DNA of 64,000 bases, from contig NZ_UNRC01000003.1 in NCBI RefSeq assembly GCF_900537065.1, positions 272,850-336,849 of the forward strand, given 5' to 3'. Each line of letters begins with the position of its first letter. Positions within the stretch are counted from its first letter, which is position 1. Below, piece after piece: positions 8,622 to 18,760 of the stretch. A program made the position numbers and the translations under genes. Below the pieces are notes generated by a model. It did not search any database and was not told where the DNA came from. It was given only the letters and a program-made list of their open reading frames with translations. Origin of the DNA: Sphingorhabdus sp. Alg239-R122 (GTDB taxonomy: Bacteria > Pseudomonadota > Alphaproteobacteria > Sphingomonadales > Sphingomonadaceae).

Positions 8622-11513
8622 ATGTTGACCAAGATAAGCGTCCGGGGCGCACGCGAACATAATCTCAAGGGCGTGGATATCGACCTGCCGCGTGACAGCC
8701 TGATTGTCATGACCGGCCTGTCGGGCAGCGGCAAATCGTCGCTGGCGTTTGATACTATCTATGCAGAAGGCCAGCGGCGCTATGTCGAAAGCCTTAGCGC
8801 TTATGCCCGGCAATTCCTGGAGATGATGCAGAAACCTGATGTCGAGCATATCGAAGGACTGTCGCCCGCGATTTCGATTGAGCAGAAAACCACCAGTCGC
8901 AACCCGCGTTCGACCGTGGCGACGGTGACGGAGATTTACGACTATATGCGCTTGCTCTGGGCGCGTGTGGGCGTGCCATACAGCCCCGCGACCGGCGAAC
9001 CTATTACAGCGCAGAGCGTGTCAGTGATGGTCGACCGTGTGCTCGCCATGCCGGAGGGGACGCGTTTCTACCTACTCGCCCCAGTGGTGCGCGGCCGCAA
9101 GGGGGAATATCGCAAGGAGCTGGCCGAATGGACCAAGGCGGGTTTTACCCGCGTGCGCATTGATGGCGAATTTTATGATATCGAGGATGCTCCCGCGCTC
9201 GACAAGAAATACAAGCATGACATTGAAGTCGTGGTCGACCGGCTCGGCGTGAAACCCGGCATGGAAACGCGGCTTGCGGATAGTTTTGAGACTGCGCTGC
9301 GGCTCGCCGACGGGCTTGCCTATGTTGATCTGGCCGATGGCGCCGTGCCGGGGCGTGAGGATGACACAGAAGCTGGCGGCGCGATGAAAGGCGCCGGAAT
9401 TCCCGATAACCGCATCGTGTTCAGCGAAAAGTTCGCATGTCCGGTGTCCGGCTTCACGATTGAGGAAATCGAGCCACGGCTATTCTCCTTCAACGCTCCG
9501 CAAGGAGCGTGCCCCGCGTGCGATGGCCTGGGTGAGAAACAATATTTCGACCCGCAACTGGTCGTGCCCAACGGCGAATTGTCGCTTAAAAAGGGCGCGG
9601 TTATGCCCTGGGCGAAATCCAACCCGCCATCCCCTTATTATATGCAGGTGCTGGGGTCGCTCGCGCGGCATTTCGAATTTGCAATGGATACACCGTGGCG
9701 CGATCTGCGGCCGGAACATCAGGACGTGATCCTGAACGGCACGGGCGGCCTGCCAGTGCTGCTGACGTTCAAGGACGGGCGCAAATCCTATGAAGTGAAA
9801 AAACCGTTCGAGGGCGTGGTTGGCAATCTCAACCGCCGCATGCTGCAGACCGAAAGCGCGTGGATGCGTGAGGAGCTGTCGAAATACCAGGCGGCGGCAC
9901 CGTGCGAAGTGTGCGACGGTGCACGACTCAACCCGAAGGCGCGCGCGGTCAAGATCGCCGGACAGGACATTTCGATGCCAACCCGGCTCAGCGTCGGAGA
10001 CGCGGTGGAGTTTTTCGCGGGGCTGAACGACCACCTGACCGACCAGCAACAACAGATTGCGAAAGCGATTCTGAAGGAAATCAACGAACGGCTTGGTTTT
10101 CTGAATAACGTAGGCCTCGACTATCTCAACCTTGACCGAACATCGGGAACATTATCCGGCGGGGAGAGCCAGCGTATCCGGCTCGCCAGCCAGATCGGCT
10201 CGGGGCTTAGCGGCGTGCTCTATGTGCTCGATGAGCCGAGCATTGGCCTGCACCAGCGCGACAATGACCGGCTCCTGGAAACGCTCAAACGGCTGCGTGA
10301 TCTTGGCAATACGGTGATTGTGGTCGAGCATGACGAGGATGCGATCCGCAATGCCGACCATGTGGTTGACCTTGGCCCCGGCGCGGGTGTGCGCGGCGGC
10401 GAAGTGGTGGCGCAGGGGACGCTGAAGCAGATCCTGAAATCAAAAAAGTCGCTCACCGCCGATTACCTGACGGGGCGAAAGAAGATCGCAGTCCCCGAAA
10501 AGCGCCGCAAGGGCAGTGGCAAAGCGCTCACCGTGCATGGCGCGGAGGCGAACAACCTGCGCGGCGTCACCGCCTCAATCCCGCTCGGCACCTTCACCTG
10601 TGTCACCGGCGTGTCAGGCAGCGGCAAAAGCTCGCTCACGATCGACACGCTCTATGCTGCCGCCGCGCGGTCATTGAACGGCGCGCGCATCATTGCGGGC
10701 AAGCATGAGCGCGTGACCGGGCTCGAACATTGTGACAAGGTGATTGATATCGACCAGTCGCCCATTGGCCGCACCCCGCGCTCCAACCCGGCGACCTATA
10801 CCGGTGCGTTCACCAATATCCGCGACTGGTTTGCCGGCCTGCCCGAAAGCCAAGCGCGGGGATACAAGCCGGGGCGTTTCTCTTTCAACGTGAAAGGCGG
10901 ACGCTGCGAAACCTGCCGCGGCGACGGGCTGATCAAGATTGAGATGCACTTCCTGCCCGATGTGTATGTGACGTGTGAGGAATGCAGCGGCAAACGCTAT
11001 AACCGCGAAACGCTGGAGGTAAAATTCAAGGGCAAGTCGATCGCCGACGTGCTCGACATGACGGTCGAGGACGCGGTCGAGTTTTTCAAGGCGGTGCCGC
11101 CGATCCGCGACAAGATGGCGATGCTCTACGAAGTCGGCCTAGGCTATGTAAAGGTCGGCCAGCAGGCAACGACGCTATCGGGCGGCGAGGCGCAGCGCGT
11201 AAAGCTCGCGAAGGAACTTTCCAAGCGCTCAACGGGCAAAACACTCTATATCCTCGACGAACCCACCACAGGCCTGCATTTCGAGGACGTCCGCAAACTC
11301 CTCGAAGTCCTCCACCGCCTGGTCGAACAGGGCAACAGCGTGATCGTGATCGAACATAATCTCGACGTCATAAAAACCGCCGACTGGATACTCGACCTAG
11401 GCCCCGAAGGCGGCGTGAAGGGCGGAGAAATCGTCGCGGAAGGCACACCGGAGCAAGTGGCCGCGAATAAGCGGAGCTTTACGGGGGGGTATTTGCGGGG
11501 GATGTTGGGGTAG
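8622..11513 (+). CDS. uvrA: Excinuclease ABC subunit A
   Basis: 963 residues, full length for UvrA. It shows two ATPase modules: Walker [10 protein letters not shown] (32-40) and GVSGSGKSS, signatures [12 protein letters not shown] and [12 protein letters not shown], and Walker [12 protein letters not shown] and [11 protein letters not shown]. Zinc motifs are CPACDGLG and the full CETCRGDG...CEECSG finger. UvrA scans DNA for bulky lesions and loads UvrB in nucleotide excision repair. The SOS box upstream implies LexA control. The ribosome site AAAGG is slightly distant but no better start is visible. Confidence 0.97.
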   Translation: MLTKISVRGAREHNLKGVDIDLPRDSLIVMTGLSGSGKSSLAFDTIYAEGQRRYVESLSAYARQFLEMMQKPDVEHIEGLSPAISIEQKTTSRNPRSTVATVTEIYDYMRLLWARVGVPYSPATGEPITAQSVSVMVDRVLAMPEGTRFYLLAPVVRGRKGEYRKELAEWTKAGFTRVRIDGEFYDIEDAPALDKKYKHDIEVVVDRLGVKPGMETRLADSFETALRLADGLAYVDLADGAVPGREDDTEAGGAMKGAGIPDNRIVFSEKFACPVSGFTIEEIEPRLFSFNAPQGACPACDGLGEKQYFDPQLVVPNGELSLKKGAVMPWAKSNPPSPYYMQVLGSLARHFEFAMDTPWRDLRPEHQDVILNGTGGLPVLLTFKDGRKSYEVKKPFEGVVGNLNRRMLQTESAWMREELSKYQAAAPCEVCDGARLNPKARAVKIAGQDISMPTRLSVGDAVEFFAGLNDHLTDQQQQIAKAILKEINERLGFLNNVGLDYLNLDRTSGTLSGGESQRIRLASQIGSGLSGVLYVLDEPSIGLHQRDNDRLLETLKRLRDLGNTVIVVEHDEDAIRNADHVVDLGPGAGVRGGEVVAQGTLKQILKSKKSLTADYLTGRKKIAVPEKRRKGSGKALTVHGAEANNLRGVTASIPLGTFTCVTGVSGSGKSSLTIDTLYAAAARSLNGARIIAGKHERVTGLEHCDKVIDIDQSPIGRTPRSNPATYTGAFTNIRDWFAGLPESQARGYKPGRFSFNVKGGRCETCRGDGLIKIEMHFLPDVYVTCEECSGKRYNRETLEVKFKGKSIADVLDMTVEDAVEFFKAVPPIRDKMAMLYEVGLGYVKVGQQATTLSGGEAQRVKLAKELSKRSTGKTLYILDEPTTGLHFEDVRKLLEVLHRLVEQGNSVIVIEHNLDVIKTADWILDLGPEGGVKGGEIVAEGTPEQVAANKRSFTGGYLRGMLG

Positions 11514-11574
11514 ATAGCATGATACTACTGTAGGTAGAATATTATTCATATCAGAAGTGCGAAAGGACTGTCAC

Positions 11575-11970
11575 ATGACCCCATCCCAGAACACCGAAAC
11601 CGCCAAGGCATTTTATGACCTTATGTTTAACCAGTGCCAGCCTGCGCGGGCGGTGGGGCTTTATGTGGGGGCGGAGTATATTCAGCATAATCCGGATGTT
11701 GCGGATGGGAAGCAGGCGTTTGTGGATTATTTTGAGCGCATGGCGAAGGACTATCCGGGCAAGCGGGTGGAGTTTGTCCGCACGGTCGCCGAGGGGGACA
11801 AGGTGGTGCTGCATTGCCTCCAGACCTGGCCCGCGACGGAGACCTCAGAGGCGCAGGAATATGCGGGGATCGACATTTTTCGCTTCGACAGCAACGGCAA
11901 GGTAGTCGAGCATTGGGACGTGCTGCAGATCGTTCCCGAAGCCGCGCTGCACGATAACGGGATGTTTTAG
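11575..11970 (+). CDS. SnoaL-like (NTF2-fold) protein
   Basis: 131 residues with the SnoaL/polyketide-cyclase-like pattern: [70 protein letters not shown]. Proteins of this family are small alpha+beta-barrel enzymes or binding proteins, and the specific substrate is unknown. AAAGGA lies eight bases before the ATG at 11575; an upstream in-frame ATG at 11557 lacks a site. It follows uvrA by 61 bases but looks unrelated. Confidence 0.8.
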   Translation: MTPSQNTETAKAFYDLMFNQCQPARAVGLYVGAEYIQHNPDVADGKQAFVDYFERMAKDYPGKRVEFVRTVAEGDKVVLHCLQTWPATETSEAQEYAGIDIFRFDSNGKVVEHWDVLQIVPEAALHDNGMF

Positions 11971-12007
11971 GATATGCGCGCGCCGCGCATTGTGATTGGT
12001 TTGGTGT

Positions 12008-12757
12008 TTAGCCGATAACAAGTTCGGCAAAGCCGCATTGGTTGTCCGGTGTTTGCCTAATTTTAGTGTCGTCCGCCTGGCGGTGCTGGATTTCGAGCAC
12101 GCCATAGGGGCGCTGCCACAGCCAGGGCCTGTTCTCAACAGCGGTCAGGTCTTCATGCGGCGGGGTGTCGCCGGTAAAAGCAAGGAAATAGAGCGTGAAA
12201 TTATAGTCTGGTACGGGCTGCACCGACAGCAGTCGCATGCCCAGCTGGTCGCGGTAATGGGCAAGCTCGGCATCAATATTGCTGGTTCGTAGCGTTATGT
12301 GTGCGATCATCGCGCCGCCGCCAAGGGGCAGGGTGCTGTCTCCGCCTACAGTTTTTGGCTGCCCTGCAAAGCTGTGTTGCAGCAATTCAACCTGAAACCC
12401 TTCCGGGTCGGTGACATGGCACAGGTAACCGATATCCCCGAATTGCTGCGGTGTGGTGATTTGCGCGCCTTTTTCCTTTAGCTGGCGATAGGCCATATCC
12501 AGATCGGGCAGGGTAATGCCTATTTTCCAGTAACGGTCATTCGGGGCGTGGCGGTACGGTTTCTTGTCCGACGCCGGACGCAGCGCCATATAGGCGCTTT
12601 GCGGGCCATATCCGACGCGCAGTTCATCGCCGGCCTGCTGTGCCTGCATGCCCAGATATTCGGTGTAAAAACGCGCCAGTGCGTCCGGGCTATGTACATG
12701 AAGCGCAAGGCCGGACAGTGTGATGCCTGATGATGCTATATCGTCTTTATTTTGCAT
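12008..12757 (-). CDS. Two-domain VOC (glyoxalase/dioxygenase) family protein
   Basis: 249 residues carrying two glyoxalase-fold repeats. The first begins TLSGLALHVHSPDALARFYTEYLGM and ends GYLCHVTDPEGFQVELLQ; the second begins MIAHITLRTSNIDAELAHYRDQLGMRLL and ends PYGVLEIQHR. The His and Glu positions fit metal binding. VOC proteins include lyases, dioxygenases and resistance proteins, and no specific role can be given. The ATG at 12757 is preferred over a TTG at 12799, though its ribosome site is weak. Confidence 0.78.
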   Translation of the reverse strand: MQNKDDIASSGITLSGLALHVHSPDALARFYTEYLGMQAQQAGDELRVGYGPQSAYMALRPASDKKPYRHAPNDRYWKIGITLPDLDMAYRQLKEKGAQITTPQQFGDIGYLCHVTDPEGFQVELLQHSFAGQPKTVGGDSTLPLGGGAMIAHITLRTSNIDAELAHYRDQLGMRLLSVQPVPDYNFTLYFLAFTGDTPPHEDLTAVENRPWLWQRPYGVLEIQHRQADDTKIRQTPDNQCGFAELVIG

Positions 12758-12837
12758 AGCTGACCATATCGCACAGTTTTTGGCAGGCAAAGCCTTCAAT
12801 CGTCGTCTGGCTTAACCAGCAGCGAATGCAGTGGACT

Positions 12838-13554
12838 TCACATAGCCTGTATCCGCCCGTCATGCGGCGTTTTCCACCAGCGGGTGAAGAGTACGCGCAC
12901 CAGCCAGAAGAGCATGATGGCGATGATCGCGAGCGGGATGAGGCGGAGCAGGCCGCTGTCGCGCCAGCTTTGCGGAAAAACATGGTCATTGGCGACAAAC
13001 AGTATCGCCGCGGCAAAGAAAAAGGCGAAGCACATCCGCCATAAATGTCGCGCGATGCGGTGCCGCCCGCTAAGCCCGCCGCGCACCAGCACGCTGATAT
13101 CAAGCGCGCCCAGCCATGCGGCTATGCCCGCCAGCACGTAATAGACAGAGGGCGGCATCAGGTCGAGCGGGTCGCTGCGCCCTGCGATCAGCTGCCCCAT
13201 ATAGACGCTGATGGCGGCGAGTGTGAATATGCCGAGCATGGCAATGCGTTCGATCCACCCGGTTTCACCATCATCGCGCCGTGCCGCCGCCCATCCGGTC
13301 ACGGCCAGATAGAGCGCGGTGAGGGCGATAATCATCGTCCCTGTCCGCGTGGCGAGCGACGCGTCTGCCTTGATTGCGGCAAGGTACGTGCCGTCCAGGC
13401 ATACCAGCACCATGCAGGTGGTGAAGATGCGCCCCGCCATGCGGTGCGGACGCGACCCCTTGGTGAGCAGCAGCGCGGCAATTCCCGCTGCGAGCAGGAT
13501 GGTGCCGGCAAATATGTGGAACAGCACGAAAGGGGAATCGGGGTTTCTCAGCAT
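12838..13554 (-). CDS. DUF2306-like polytopic membrane protein
   Basis: 238 residues with about seven hydrophobic segments. The start, PFVLFHIFAGTILLAAGIAALL, with the following phrase KGSRPHRMAGRIF, is typical of the DUF2306 family. A conserved His-rich turn (RHLWRMCFAFFFAAAILFVAN) is also seen. The family is predicted to be integral membrane, perhaps haem- or quinone-linked, but this is not established. It lies between the VOC gene and a lipoprotein gene in the same orientation. Confidence 0.7.
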   Translation of the reverse strand: MLRNPDSPFVLFHIFAGTILLAAGIAALLLTKGSRPHRMAGRIFTTCMVLVCLDGTYLAAIKADASLATRTGTMIIALTALYLAVTGWAAARRDDGETGWIERIAMLGIFTLAAISVYMGQLIAGRSDPLDLMPPSVYYVLAGIAAWLGALDISVLVRGGLSGRHRIARHLWRMCFAFFFAAAILFVANDHVFPQSWRDSGLLRLIPLAIIAIMLFWLVRVLFTRWWKTPHDGRIQAM

Positions 13555-13593
13555 GCCTGCCTTCGCAATCTCTTTTCTGTCCGCCGTGCGGAC

Positions 13594-14109
13594 CTACTCC
13601 GTCAGGTTCAGCGTGCCATTGGTGGTGTCGCCATCGCCGTTGAGCGTTAGCGTGAACTCCTTACCCTCGTCACTGGTGCCGGTGACGGTGTTGCCGGAAA
13701 TGGTGGCGGTGCCGCCATCTTCGCGCATTTTGTCCGCAAACCAGGTGGCGACTTCTTCGCTGCCGGCGGGGGAGGTGAAGCGCAGCTCGACCTTGGCATC
13801 ACCCTTGCCATTTTTCTTGTTGGCGTTGACGTTCAGTCCGGTGATTTTGGAGCCGGGATATATTTTGTCGCTCTTGTCAGTGCGCGCGTCGATGTTGAGA
13901 TCAGGGATATCGAGGTCGAGATTGAAACCCTCGGCATTAATCGAGATATTGGTCTTGCCATCCTCGCTGCCATCACCGGTCTTGATCGACACTTCGGTTT
14001 TTTCCTCGACCGTCTCCTGAATCTTCTCTTCAACGCTTTCCTGCACGCGCTCACAGGCGGCGAGTGTGAGGGGCAGGGTGATAAGCGGTAGGATATAGAA
14101 TTTGCGCAT
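13594..14109 (-). CDS. Small acidic lipoprotein of unknown function
   Basis: 171 residues with a lipobox (TLAAC, Cys19), then a short charged coiled stretch (VQESVEEKIQETVEEKTEVS) and a beta-rich acidic region ending NGTLNLTE. I do not recognise the family; it resembles putative lipoproteins found in sphingomonads. AAGGAGTATCCCC precedes the ATG, a strong ribosome site. Gene order suggests co-orientation with the DUF2306 gene (39-base gap) and possible co-transcription. Confidence 0.7.
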   Translation of the reverse strand: MRKFYILPLITLPLTLAACERVQESVEEKIQETVEEKTEVSIKTGDGSEDGKTNISINAEGFNLDLDIPDLNIDARTDKSDKIYPGSKITGLNVNANKKNGKGDAKVELRFTSPAGSEEVATWFADKMREDGGTATISGNTVTGTSDEGKEFTLTLNGDGDTTNGTLNLTE

Positions 14110-14125
14110 GGGGATACTCCTTACT

Positions 14126-14143
14126 GTGTTATTTAATTAACAC
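14126..14143 (-). promoter_or_regulatory. Inverted repeat before the lipoprotein gene
   Basis: GTGTTA and TAACAC are separated by TTTAAT, 16 bases upstream of the lipoprotein ATG and overlapping its likely promoter. It resembles the ArsR-type palindrome at 54455-54470 in core sequence (TTAATTAACA), so a winged-helix repressor could bind here. The rest of 14144-14433 shows no gene and is probably promoter and 5' leader of the cold-shock gene. Confidence 0.4.
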
Positions 14144-14433
14144 GGTAAGGCGGTGGGTGGTCCATGTCAAGCAGGGCGGGTATTCTCCCGCTATCCGGCC
14201 CATGAGTTGCCCGTTTCGGCGCCTATTGAGGCGCAGTTTGCGGACACGGCTTGCTATTGCGGTGATGCGCTCCTATGTAAGCCGTGCTGGATGTCGCCCT
14301 AGGTGACTGAATATGGCCGTTTTGCTGCTCTACTCTCTCTTCCGAATACGTTTCTGGCACTTGTTACGCGGGACCAATGCTGCGCCGATCCACGGCGTGC
14401 GGGGTGCTCGCGGTTTATTAAAGGAATACAGTT

Positions 14434-14640
14434 ATGCCAACAGGCACAGTTAAATTTTTCAACGCCGACAAAGGCTATGGTTTCATCGCTCCTGAAGAAG
14501 GCGGCAATGACGCATTCGTACATATTTCGGCCGTTGAAGCAGCGGGCATGCGCACACTGGAAAAAGACCAGCGCGTGAATTACGAGCTTCAGGAAGATCG
14601 TCGCGGCAAAATGGCTGCCGCCAACCTGTCAGCGGCTTGA
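14434..14640 (+). CDS. Cold-shock protein (CspA family)
   Basis: 68 residues, a single OB-fold cold-shock domain. RNP1-like KGYGFIAP (12-19) and RNP2-like DAFVHISAV are present, followed by VNYELQEDRRGKMAAANL. It binds single-stranded RNA and DNA and prevents RNA structure at low temperature. AAAGGAA lies eight bases before the ATG. A long untranslated leader is likely, as for other csp genes, since 14144-14433 holds no gene. Confidence 0.93.
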   Translation: MPTGTVKFFNADKGYGFIAPEEGGNDAFVHISAVEAAGMRTLEKDQRVNYELQEDRRGKMAAANLSAA

Positions 14641-14698
14641 GCCCAGACAGGATATTGCGATAGCGGGGATATTCCCGCTTTGCACTACATATAGATTG

Positions 14699-14728
14699 GG
14701 CCGGCAGGGGAACCTTGCCGGCCTTTTT
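14699..14728 (+). terminator. Rho-independent terminator after the cold-shock gene
   Basis: GGCCGGCAGGG / CCTTGCCGGCC forms a strong GC-rich hairpin with a tight loop, followed by TTTTT. It sits 59 bases after the cold-shock stop codon. Confidence 0.9.
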
Positions 14729-14752
14729 ATTACCTGGTTTTTGGCAGGGAAG

Positions 14753-14778
14753 AAAGTTGTAAATATATTTACAACTTT
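14753..14778. promoter_or_regulatory. 26-bp perfect palindrome, candidate operator of isocitrate lyase
   Basis: The sequence AAAGTTGTAAATA followed by its exact complement TATTTACAACTTT is a gapless palindrome. It lies about 165 bases before the aceA start codon and 25 bases after the cold-shock terminator, so it can only serve aceA. The symmetrical GTTGTAAA/TTTACAAC half-sites suit a dimeric regulator of glyoxylate-shunt genes (for example a ScfR/RamB-type protein); that identity is inference. Confidence 0.6.
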
Positions 14779-14941
14779 ACATTAAATGCACGTCTCCAAA
14801 CATCAACATGACAAGAATTTATTCAACTTTTTCTGGATATTTGGCTATTTTCCGTCCATTCAAGGTGTGACGGGTGCAAATTAATTGACATTGCGCCGCA
14901 CAATACACCAATTTACATACTCCCCGGATAAGGAAAGAAAC

Positions 14942-16534
14942 ATGTCATATCAGGAAATAATCAAGGCCAATGAAGGATTGATCGGCGGTAAAAACGGTAC
15001 ATGGGGCAGCATCGATGCCGAATCTGCGGCACGGATGCAGCTGCAGAACCGGTTCAAAACCGGCCTGGATATCGCGAAATACACAGCGAAAATCATGCGC
15101 GAAGATATGGCGGCCTATGATGCTGACCCTGCCAATTACACCCAGTCACTGGGTTGCTGGCACGGATTTATCGCGCAGCAGAAGATGATTTCCATCAAAA
15201 AGCATTTCGGTGATACGAAGCGCAAATATCTCTACCTTTCCGGTTGGATGGTTGCGGCATTGCGCAGTGAATTCGGCCCGCTGCCGGATCAGTCGATGCA
15301 TGAGAAAACGTCAGTGCCGGCGCTGATCGAAGAGTTGTACACTTTCCTGCGTCAGGCAGATTCACGTGAGCTCAACCTGTTGTTCCGCGGCATTGATGCG
15401 GCGCGCGAAGCGGGCGATGCGGCACGTGAGAAAGAGCTGCTCGATCAGGTTGAAAACTATCAGACGCATGTCGTGCCGGTTATCGCCGATATCGATGCCG
15501 GTTTCGGTAATGCAGAGGCTACTTACCTGCTGGCCAAGAAAATGATCGAAGCGGGTGCCTGCGCATTGCAGATCGAAAACCAGGTGTCGGATGAGAAACA
15601 GTGTGGGCACCAGGATGGTAAAGTGACCGTGCCGCATGAAGACTTCCTCGCGAAAATCCGGGCATGCCGTTATGCGTTCCTGGAACTGGGCATTGAGGAC
15701 GGCATTATTGTCACACGTACCGATTCACTCGGCGCAGGCCTGACAAAACAGATTGCGGTCAGCAAAGAGCGGGGCGATATTGGCGACAAATATAACAGCT
15801 TTCTTGATTGCGAAGAAATTGACCCTGCCACGGCACAGAATGGCGATGTTGTCATCAACCGTGACGGCAAGCTGATGCGGCCCAAGCGCCTGCCATCGGG
15901 CCTGTTCCAGTTCCGTGCGGGCACCGGTGAAGACCGCTGTGTTCTCGACAGCATCACCAGCCTGCAAAACGGCGCTGACCTGCTCTGGATCGAAACCGAA
16001 AAACCTCATGTTGAACAGATTGCCGGGATGATGGACCGGATCCGCGAAGTATGTCCGAATGCGAAGCTGGTCTATAACAACTCGCCATCGTTCAACTGGA
16101 CGCTCAATTTCCGTCAGCAGGTCTATGACGCGATGGTGGCCGAGGGGCTGGACGTGTCTGAATATGACCGCGACAACCTGATGGACGCGAAATATGACAA
16201 TACAGAGCTGGGTGAAGCGGCGGATAAGCGTATCCGCACGTTCCAGGCGGATGGCGCCAAGCGCGCAGGTATTTTCCACCACCTGATCACGCTGCCGACC
16301 TATCACACCGCGGCATTGTCAACGGACAACCTGGCGAAAGAATATTTCGGCGATGCGGGCATGCTTGGCTACGTTCTGGGCGTACAACGCAAGGAAATCC
16401 GCGAAGGCATTGCCTGCGTGAAGCACCAGAACATGTCGGGCAGCGACATTGGCGATGACCATAAGGAATATTTCGCCGGGGACGCCGCACTGAAGGCTGG
16501 CGGCGTCCACAACACCATGAACCAGTTCGGATAA
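14942..16534 (+). CDS. aceA: Isocitrate lyase
   Basis: 530 residues, the longer bacterial form. The active-site signature KQCGH is at 219-223, metal/substrate residues lie in DIDAGFGN (183-190), and NNSPSFNWTLNF is the usual substrate-closing region. It splits isocitrate into glyoxylate and succinate, allowing growth on acetate, fatty acids or polyhydroxybutyrate. An upstream ATG at 14885 is in frame, but AAGGAAAG stands right before 14942. Malate synthase is not adjacent. A 26-bp palindrome precedes the gene. Confidence 0.96.
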   Translation: MSYQEIIKANEGLIGGKNGTWGSIDAESAARMQLQNRFKTGLDIAKYTAKIMREDMAAYDADPANYTQSLGCWHGFIAQQKMISIKKHFGDTKRKYLYLSGWMVAALRSEFGPLPDQSMHEKTSVPALIEELYTFLRQADSRELNLLFRGIDAAREAGDAAREKELLDQVENYQTHVVPVIADIDAGFGNAEATYLLAKKMIEAGACALQIENQVSDEKQCGHQDGKVTVPHEDFLAKIRACRYAFLELGIEDGIIVTRTDSLGAGLTKQIAVSKERGDIGDKYNSFLDCEEIDPATAQNGDVVINRDGKLMRPKRLPSGLFQFRAGTGEDRCVLDSITSLQNGADLLWIETEKPHVEQIAGMMDRIREVCPNAKLVYNNSPSFNWTLNFRQQVYDAMVAEGLDVSEYDRDNLMDAKYDNTELGEAADKRIRTFQADGAKRAGIFHHLITLPTYHTAALSTDNLAKEYFGDAGMLGYVLGVQRKEIREGIACVKHQNMSGSDIGDDHKEYFAGDAALKAGGVHNTMNQFG

Positions 16535-16597
16535 CCGGGCGCGGGGCACCACGCACCGTATCCATCACGAGTTTTTCCTGGGGAGGAAAAAACAGGA

Positions 16598-16630
16598 AAC
16601 CCCGCCGGCATTGCTGTCGGCGGGGTTTTT
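16598..16630 (+). terminator. Terminator after isocitrate lyase (ATTGCT loop)
   Basis: ACCCCGCCGGC, loop ATTGCT, GTCGGCGGGGT, then a T run. It ends transcription of aceA before the convergent MAPEG gene. It shares its loop and inner stem with hairpins at 18995 and 20568. Confidence 0.9.
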
Positions 16631-16651
16631 GGTGTCTAAAAGATCAATATC

Positions 16652-17062
16652 TTACAAGATAACCTGCGCGCCTATCACCAGTATGGCCGCCCAGGAAACT
16701 AGATAAACGGGTGTTCTCAAAGCAGGGATGGCCAGAATGTAAACAATGGCATGTGCGATGCGGGCAAAAAAGAATATCTTTGCCCATTGCGCTACTGTGG
16801 CTCCTGTTGAAGCATCGCCAATGAGGCCGGCGGCAACTACAACCGCAATGAAAGCTGGCATGGTTTCCACCATGTTCAGATGGGCCCGTTTGGCTCGGTT
16901 CACCCATAAAGGCGTTTCAGGTTCGCGCGCAGGAAAGCCTTCAGGATAGTTATGAAGGAATGCTGGAATGCCCCAGATGAACATTCGCGCCAGAATATAG
17001 GGGGTCCATAAAAGGACAGTAAGAAGGCCGCTTAGTGCCAGATAGTAATATGCTGTTTCCAT
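16652..17062 (-). CDS. MAPEG family membrane protein (first of three)
   Basis: 136 residues with four membrane segments. The MAPEG pattern is seen in NRAKRAHLNMVETMPAFIAVVVAAG, the conserved glutathione-site-like loop, followed by WAKIFFFARIAHAIVYI. Eukaryotic relatives conjugate or transfer glutathione; bacterial ones are mostly unassigned. GGGAGA precedes the ATG at 17062. It lies 56 bases after the YHS gene and is likely its operon partner. Confidence 0.82.
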   Translation of the reverse strand: METAYYYLALSGLLTVLLWTPYILARMFIWGIPAFLHNYPEGFPAREPETPLWVNRAKRAHLNMVETMPAFIAVVVAAGLIGDASTGATVAQWAKIFFFARIAHAIVYILAIPALRTPVYLVSWAAILVIGAQVIL

Positions 17063-17118
17063 GAGAATATCTCCCGATACGGGGCAGGCGACAAGCACCT
17101 GTCCCTGAAGTTGGCGGG

Positions 17119-17601
17119 TTAAAGGTCTTTTGCTGCAGTATGCCGGATTTGCTTCCAGTTGCGCTCAGCCTTGGCTATGGCGCCTTCCGGGTCTTTCAGA
17201 TAGGCATTGAAGACAGCTTCACTCAAAAAGACATATAGCTTGCCGTCACGGACATCCGCCCAGCGTGGATCGCCGTCAAATTTTTTGCCAACCGATACGT
17301 CAAATGTACAAAAGCCGCCGTTTTGAGGCATGTAACGACCCGGGGCCGCAGTAAAGCTGTCCAGATTAGCCTGAGTAGAGAAATAGTAAGCTACGCCATC
17401 ATGGACGGCAGTGTATTTTGCCGACCCCTGGATTCGGTTGCCTGTGTCGATGAATGCGACTGTGTCCACCCCGTGTAATGCGAGTGGAGCGCTTGCCGCT
17501 GTCAGCCCTGATGACACATTGTATTCATCAGCCGCTGTCGCAGGTGTGGCTGTCATAGCGGATAAAGCAATCGCAGAGAGAAGGGTAAATCGTTTAGTCA
17601 T
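17119..17601 (-). CDS. Exported YHS-domain protein
   Basis: 160 residues with a signal peptide (cleavage near ATAADE), then the YHS motif region: LALHGVDTVAFIDTG, GSAKYTAVHDGVAYYFSTQANLDSFTAAPGRYMPQNGGFC. The conserved phrase YxFxSxxNxxxFxxxPxxYxPxxGG(F/Y)C is clear. YHS proteins are thought to bind metal (heavy-metal ATPases and copper oxidases carry the module), which suggests a periplasmic metal-related role, by family only. AAGGAAATACC precedes the start. Confidence 0.8.
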   Translation of the reverse strand: MTKRFTLLSAIALSAMTATPATAADEYNVSSGLTAASAPLALHGVDTVAFIDTGNRIQGSAKYTAVHDGVAYYFSTQANLDSFTAAPGRYMPQNGGFCTFDVSVGKKFDGDPRWADVRDGKLYVFLSEAVFNAYLKDPEGAIAKAERNWKQIRHTAAKDL

Positions 17602-17836
17602 TGGTATTTCCTTTCAACATCAATTTTTGAGGAAGAGTTACAAGGATGGTGATCGCAGTTGCAGGCACAGTAATTGTGATGAATCGCTGGTTTTGCTGAT
17701 TTGATTTATGCACTGCATGATCGCTTCCTTGTTTGCATCGCTGCTGAAGCCGAGATATCTATCTGAGACAGATTGGCAATATAATGACGTTAATTACCGA
17801 CTTTATGCAAATCTATTGGGACGATATGCAAATTTA

Positions 17837-18760
17837 TTATAAAGATTGACGGTATTTTGTAGGCGCTATGCCAAACTTCCCGGCAAATGCGCGTGTAAAT
17901 GCAGCCGGTGATTGATATCCTGTTTGAACTGCCACCTGTTGGACTGAGCAATTGCTTTCATCGAGAAGTGAAAGTGCTTTTTGCAACCTCCAGTCGGACA
18001 GATATGACATTGGTCCTTGGCCGATCAGGCTGCCGAACCGGTCTGCGAAACGGCTTCTGGACATTCCCACTTCTGCTGCGAGACTTTCCACGCTCCAATG
18101 CATCCCGGAATTCTTATGGATAAGTTCAAGCGATTTTCCAATCTGGGGGTCTTGGAATCCATGTAACAAAGCCTGAATACCATCTGTGTCCTCTATACCC
18201 ATGCGCAGGACCTCTATGAACATCATTTCAGACAATCTGCGCACCGAGGCATCGGATCCGATAGTATCGGAGAACATGCGGTGGCAGCTCATACGCAGGA
18301 TCTCGTCTAGCCACGGATTCTGGGCGCGCATTGACGCCGTGATTACGACATGATCTGGCAAGGCCCGTAATACAGGGTGGTCAGCACCTTTGCGAAAGGT
18401 GAAATGCCCACAGATGAGTTGCGTCGCAGCGCTTGTCTCGCCGTCACCTACCACGAGTACACCTTCACCATCATATTGGACGGCATCAAGAACAGTCTCA
18501 AGAGAAGGGGCAGTTTCGACTGGCCCGTCTGAAAGAATATGAGTTTGTCCGCGCGGAATGAGAATCAGGTCACCAGCATTGAGCAATACATGATTATCAC
18601 CAGGCAGGGTGACATGGCATTGTCCCTGTACAACCAGGTGGAACCGGGCGGCTTGTTCCAGCACAGGCACTGTAACAGACCAGGGTGCAGAAAAGTCTGT
18701 GCGGAAATAGAGCGCGCCTTTCAGGTTGAGCGTGTCGAGTATGTCGTTCAGGATATCCAT
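17837..18760 (-). CDS. AraC family regulator with N-terminal cupin
   Basis: 307 residues. An N-terminal cupin (about 13-90; FHLVVQGQCHVTLPGDNHVLLNAGDLILIPRGQTH) would sense a ligand. The C-terminal AraC pair of HTHs runs from about 205 to 303, with WSVESLAAEVGMSRSRFADRFGSLIGQGPMSYL and VAVQTGYQSPAAFTRAFAGKFGIAPTKYR. It likely activates nearby genes; the YHS-MAPEG pair 236 bases downstream in the same orientation is the best guess. Confidence 0.88.
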   Translation of the reverse strand: MDILNDILDTLNLKGALYFRTDFSAPWSVTVPVLEQAARFHLVVQGQCHVTLPGDNHVLLNAGDLILIPRGQTHILSDGPVETAPSLETVLDAVQYDGEGVLVVGDGETSAATQLICGHFTFRKGADHPVLRALPDHVVITASMRAQNPWLDEILRMSCHRMFSDTIGSDASVRRLSEMMFIEVLRMGIEDTDGIQALLHGFQDPQIGKSLELIHKNSGMHWSVESLAAEVGMSRSRFADRFGSLIGQGPMSYLSDWRLQKALSLLDESNCSVQQVAVQTGYQSPAAFTRAFAGKFGIAPTKYRQSL

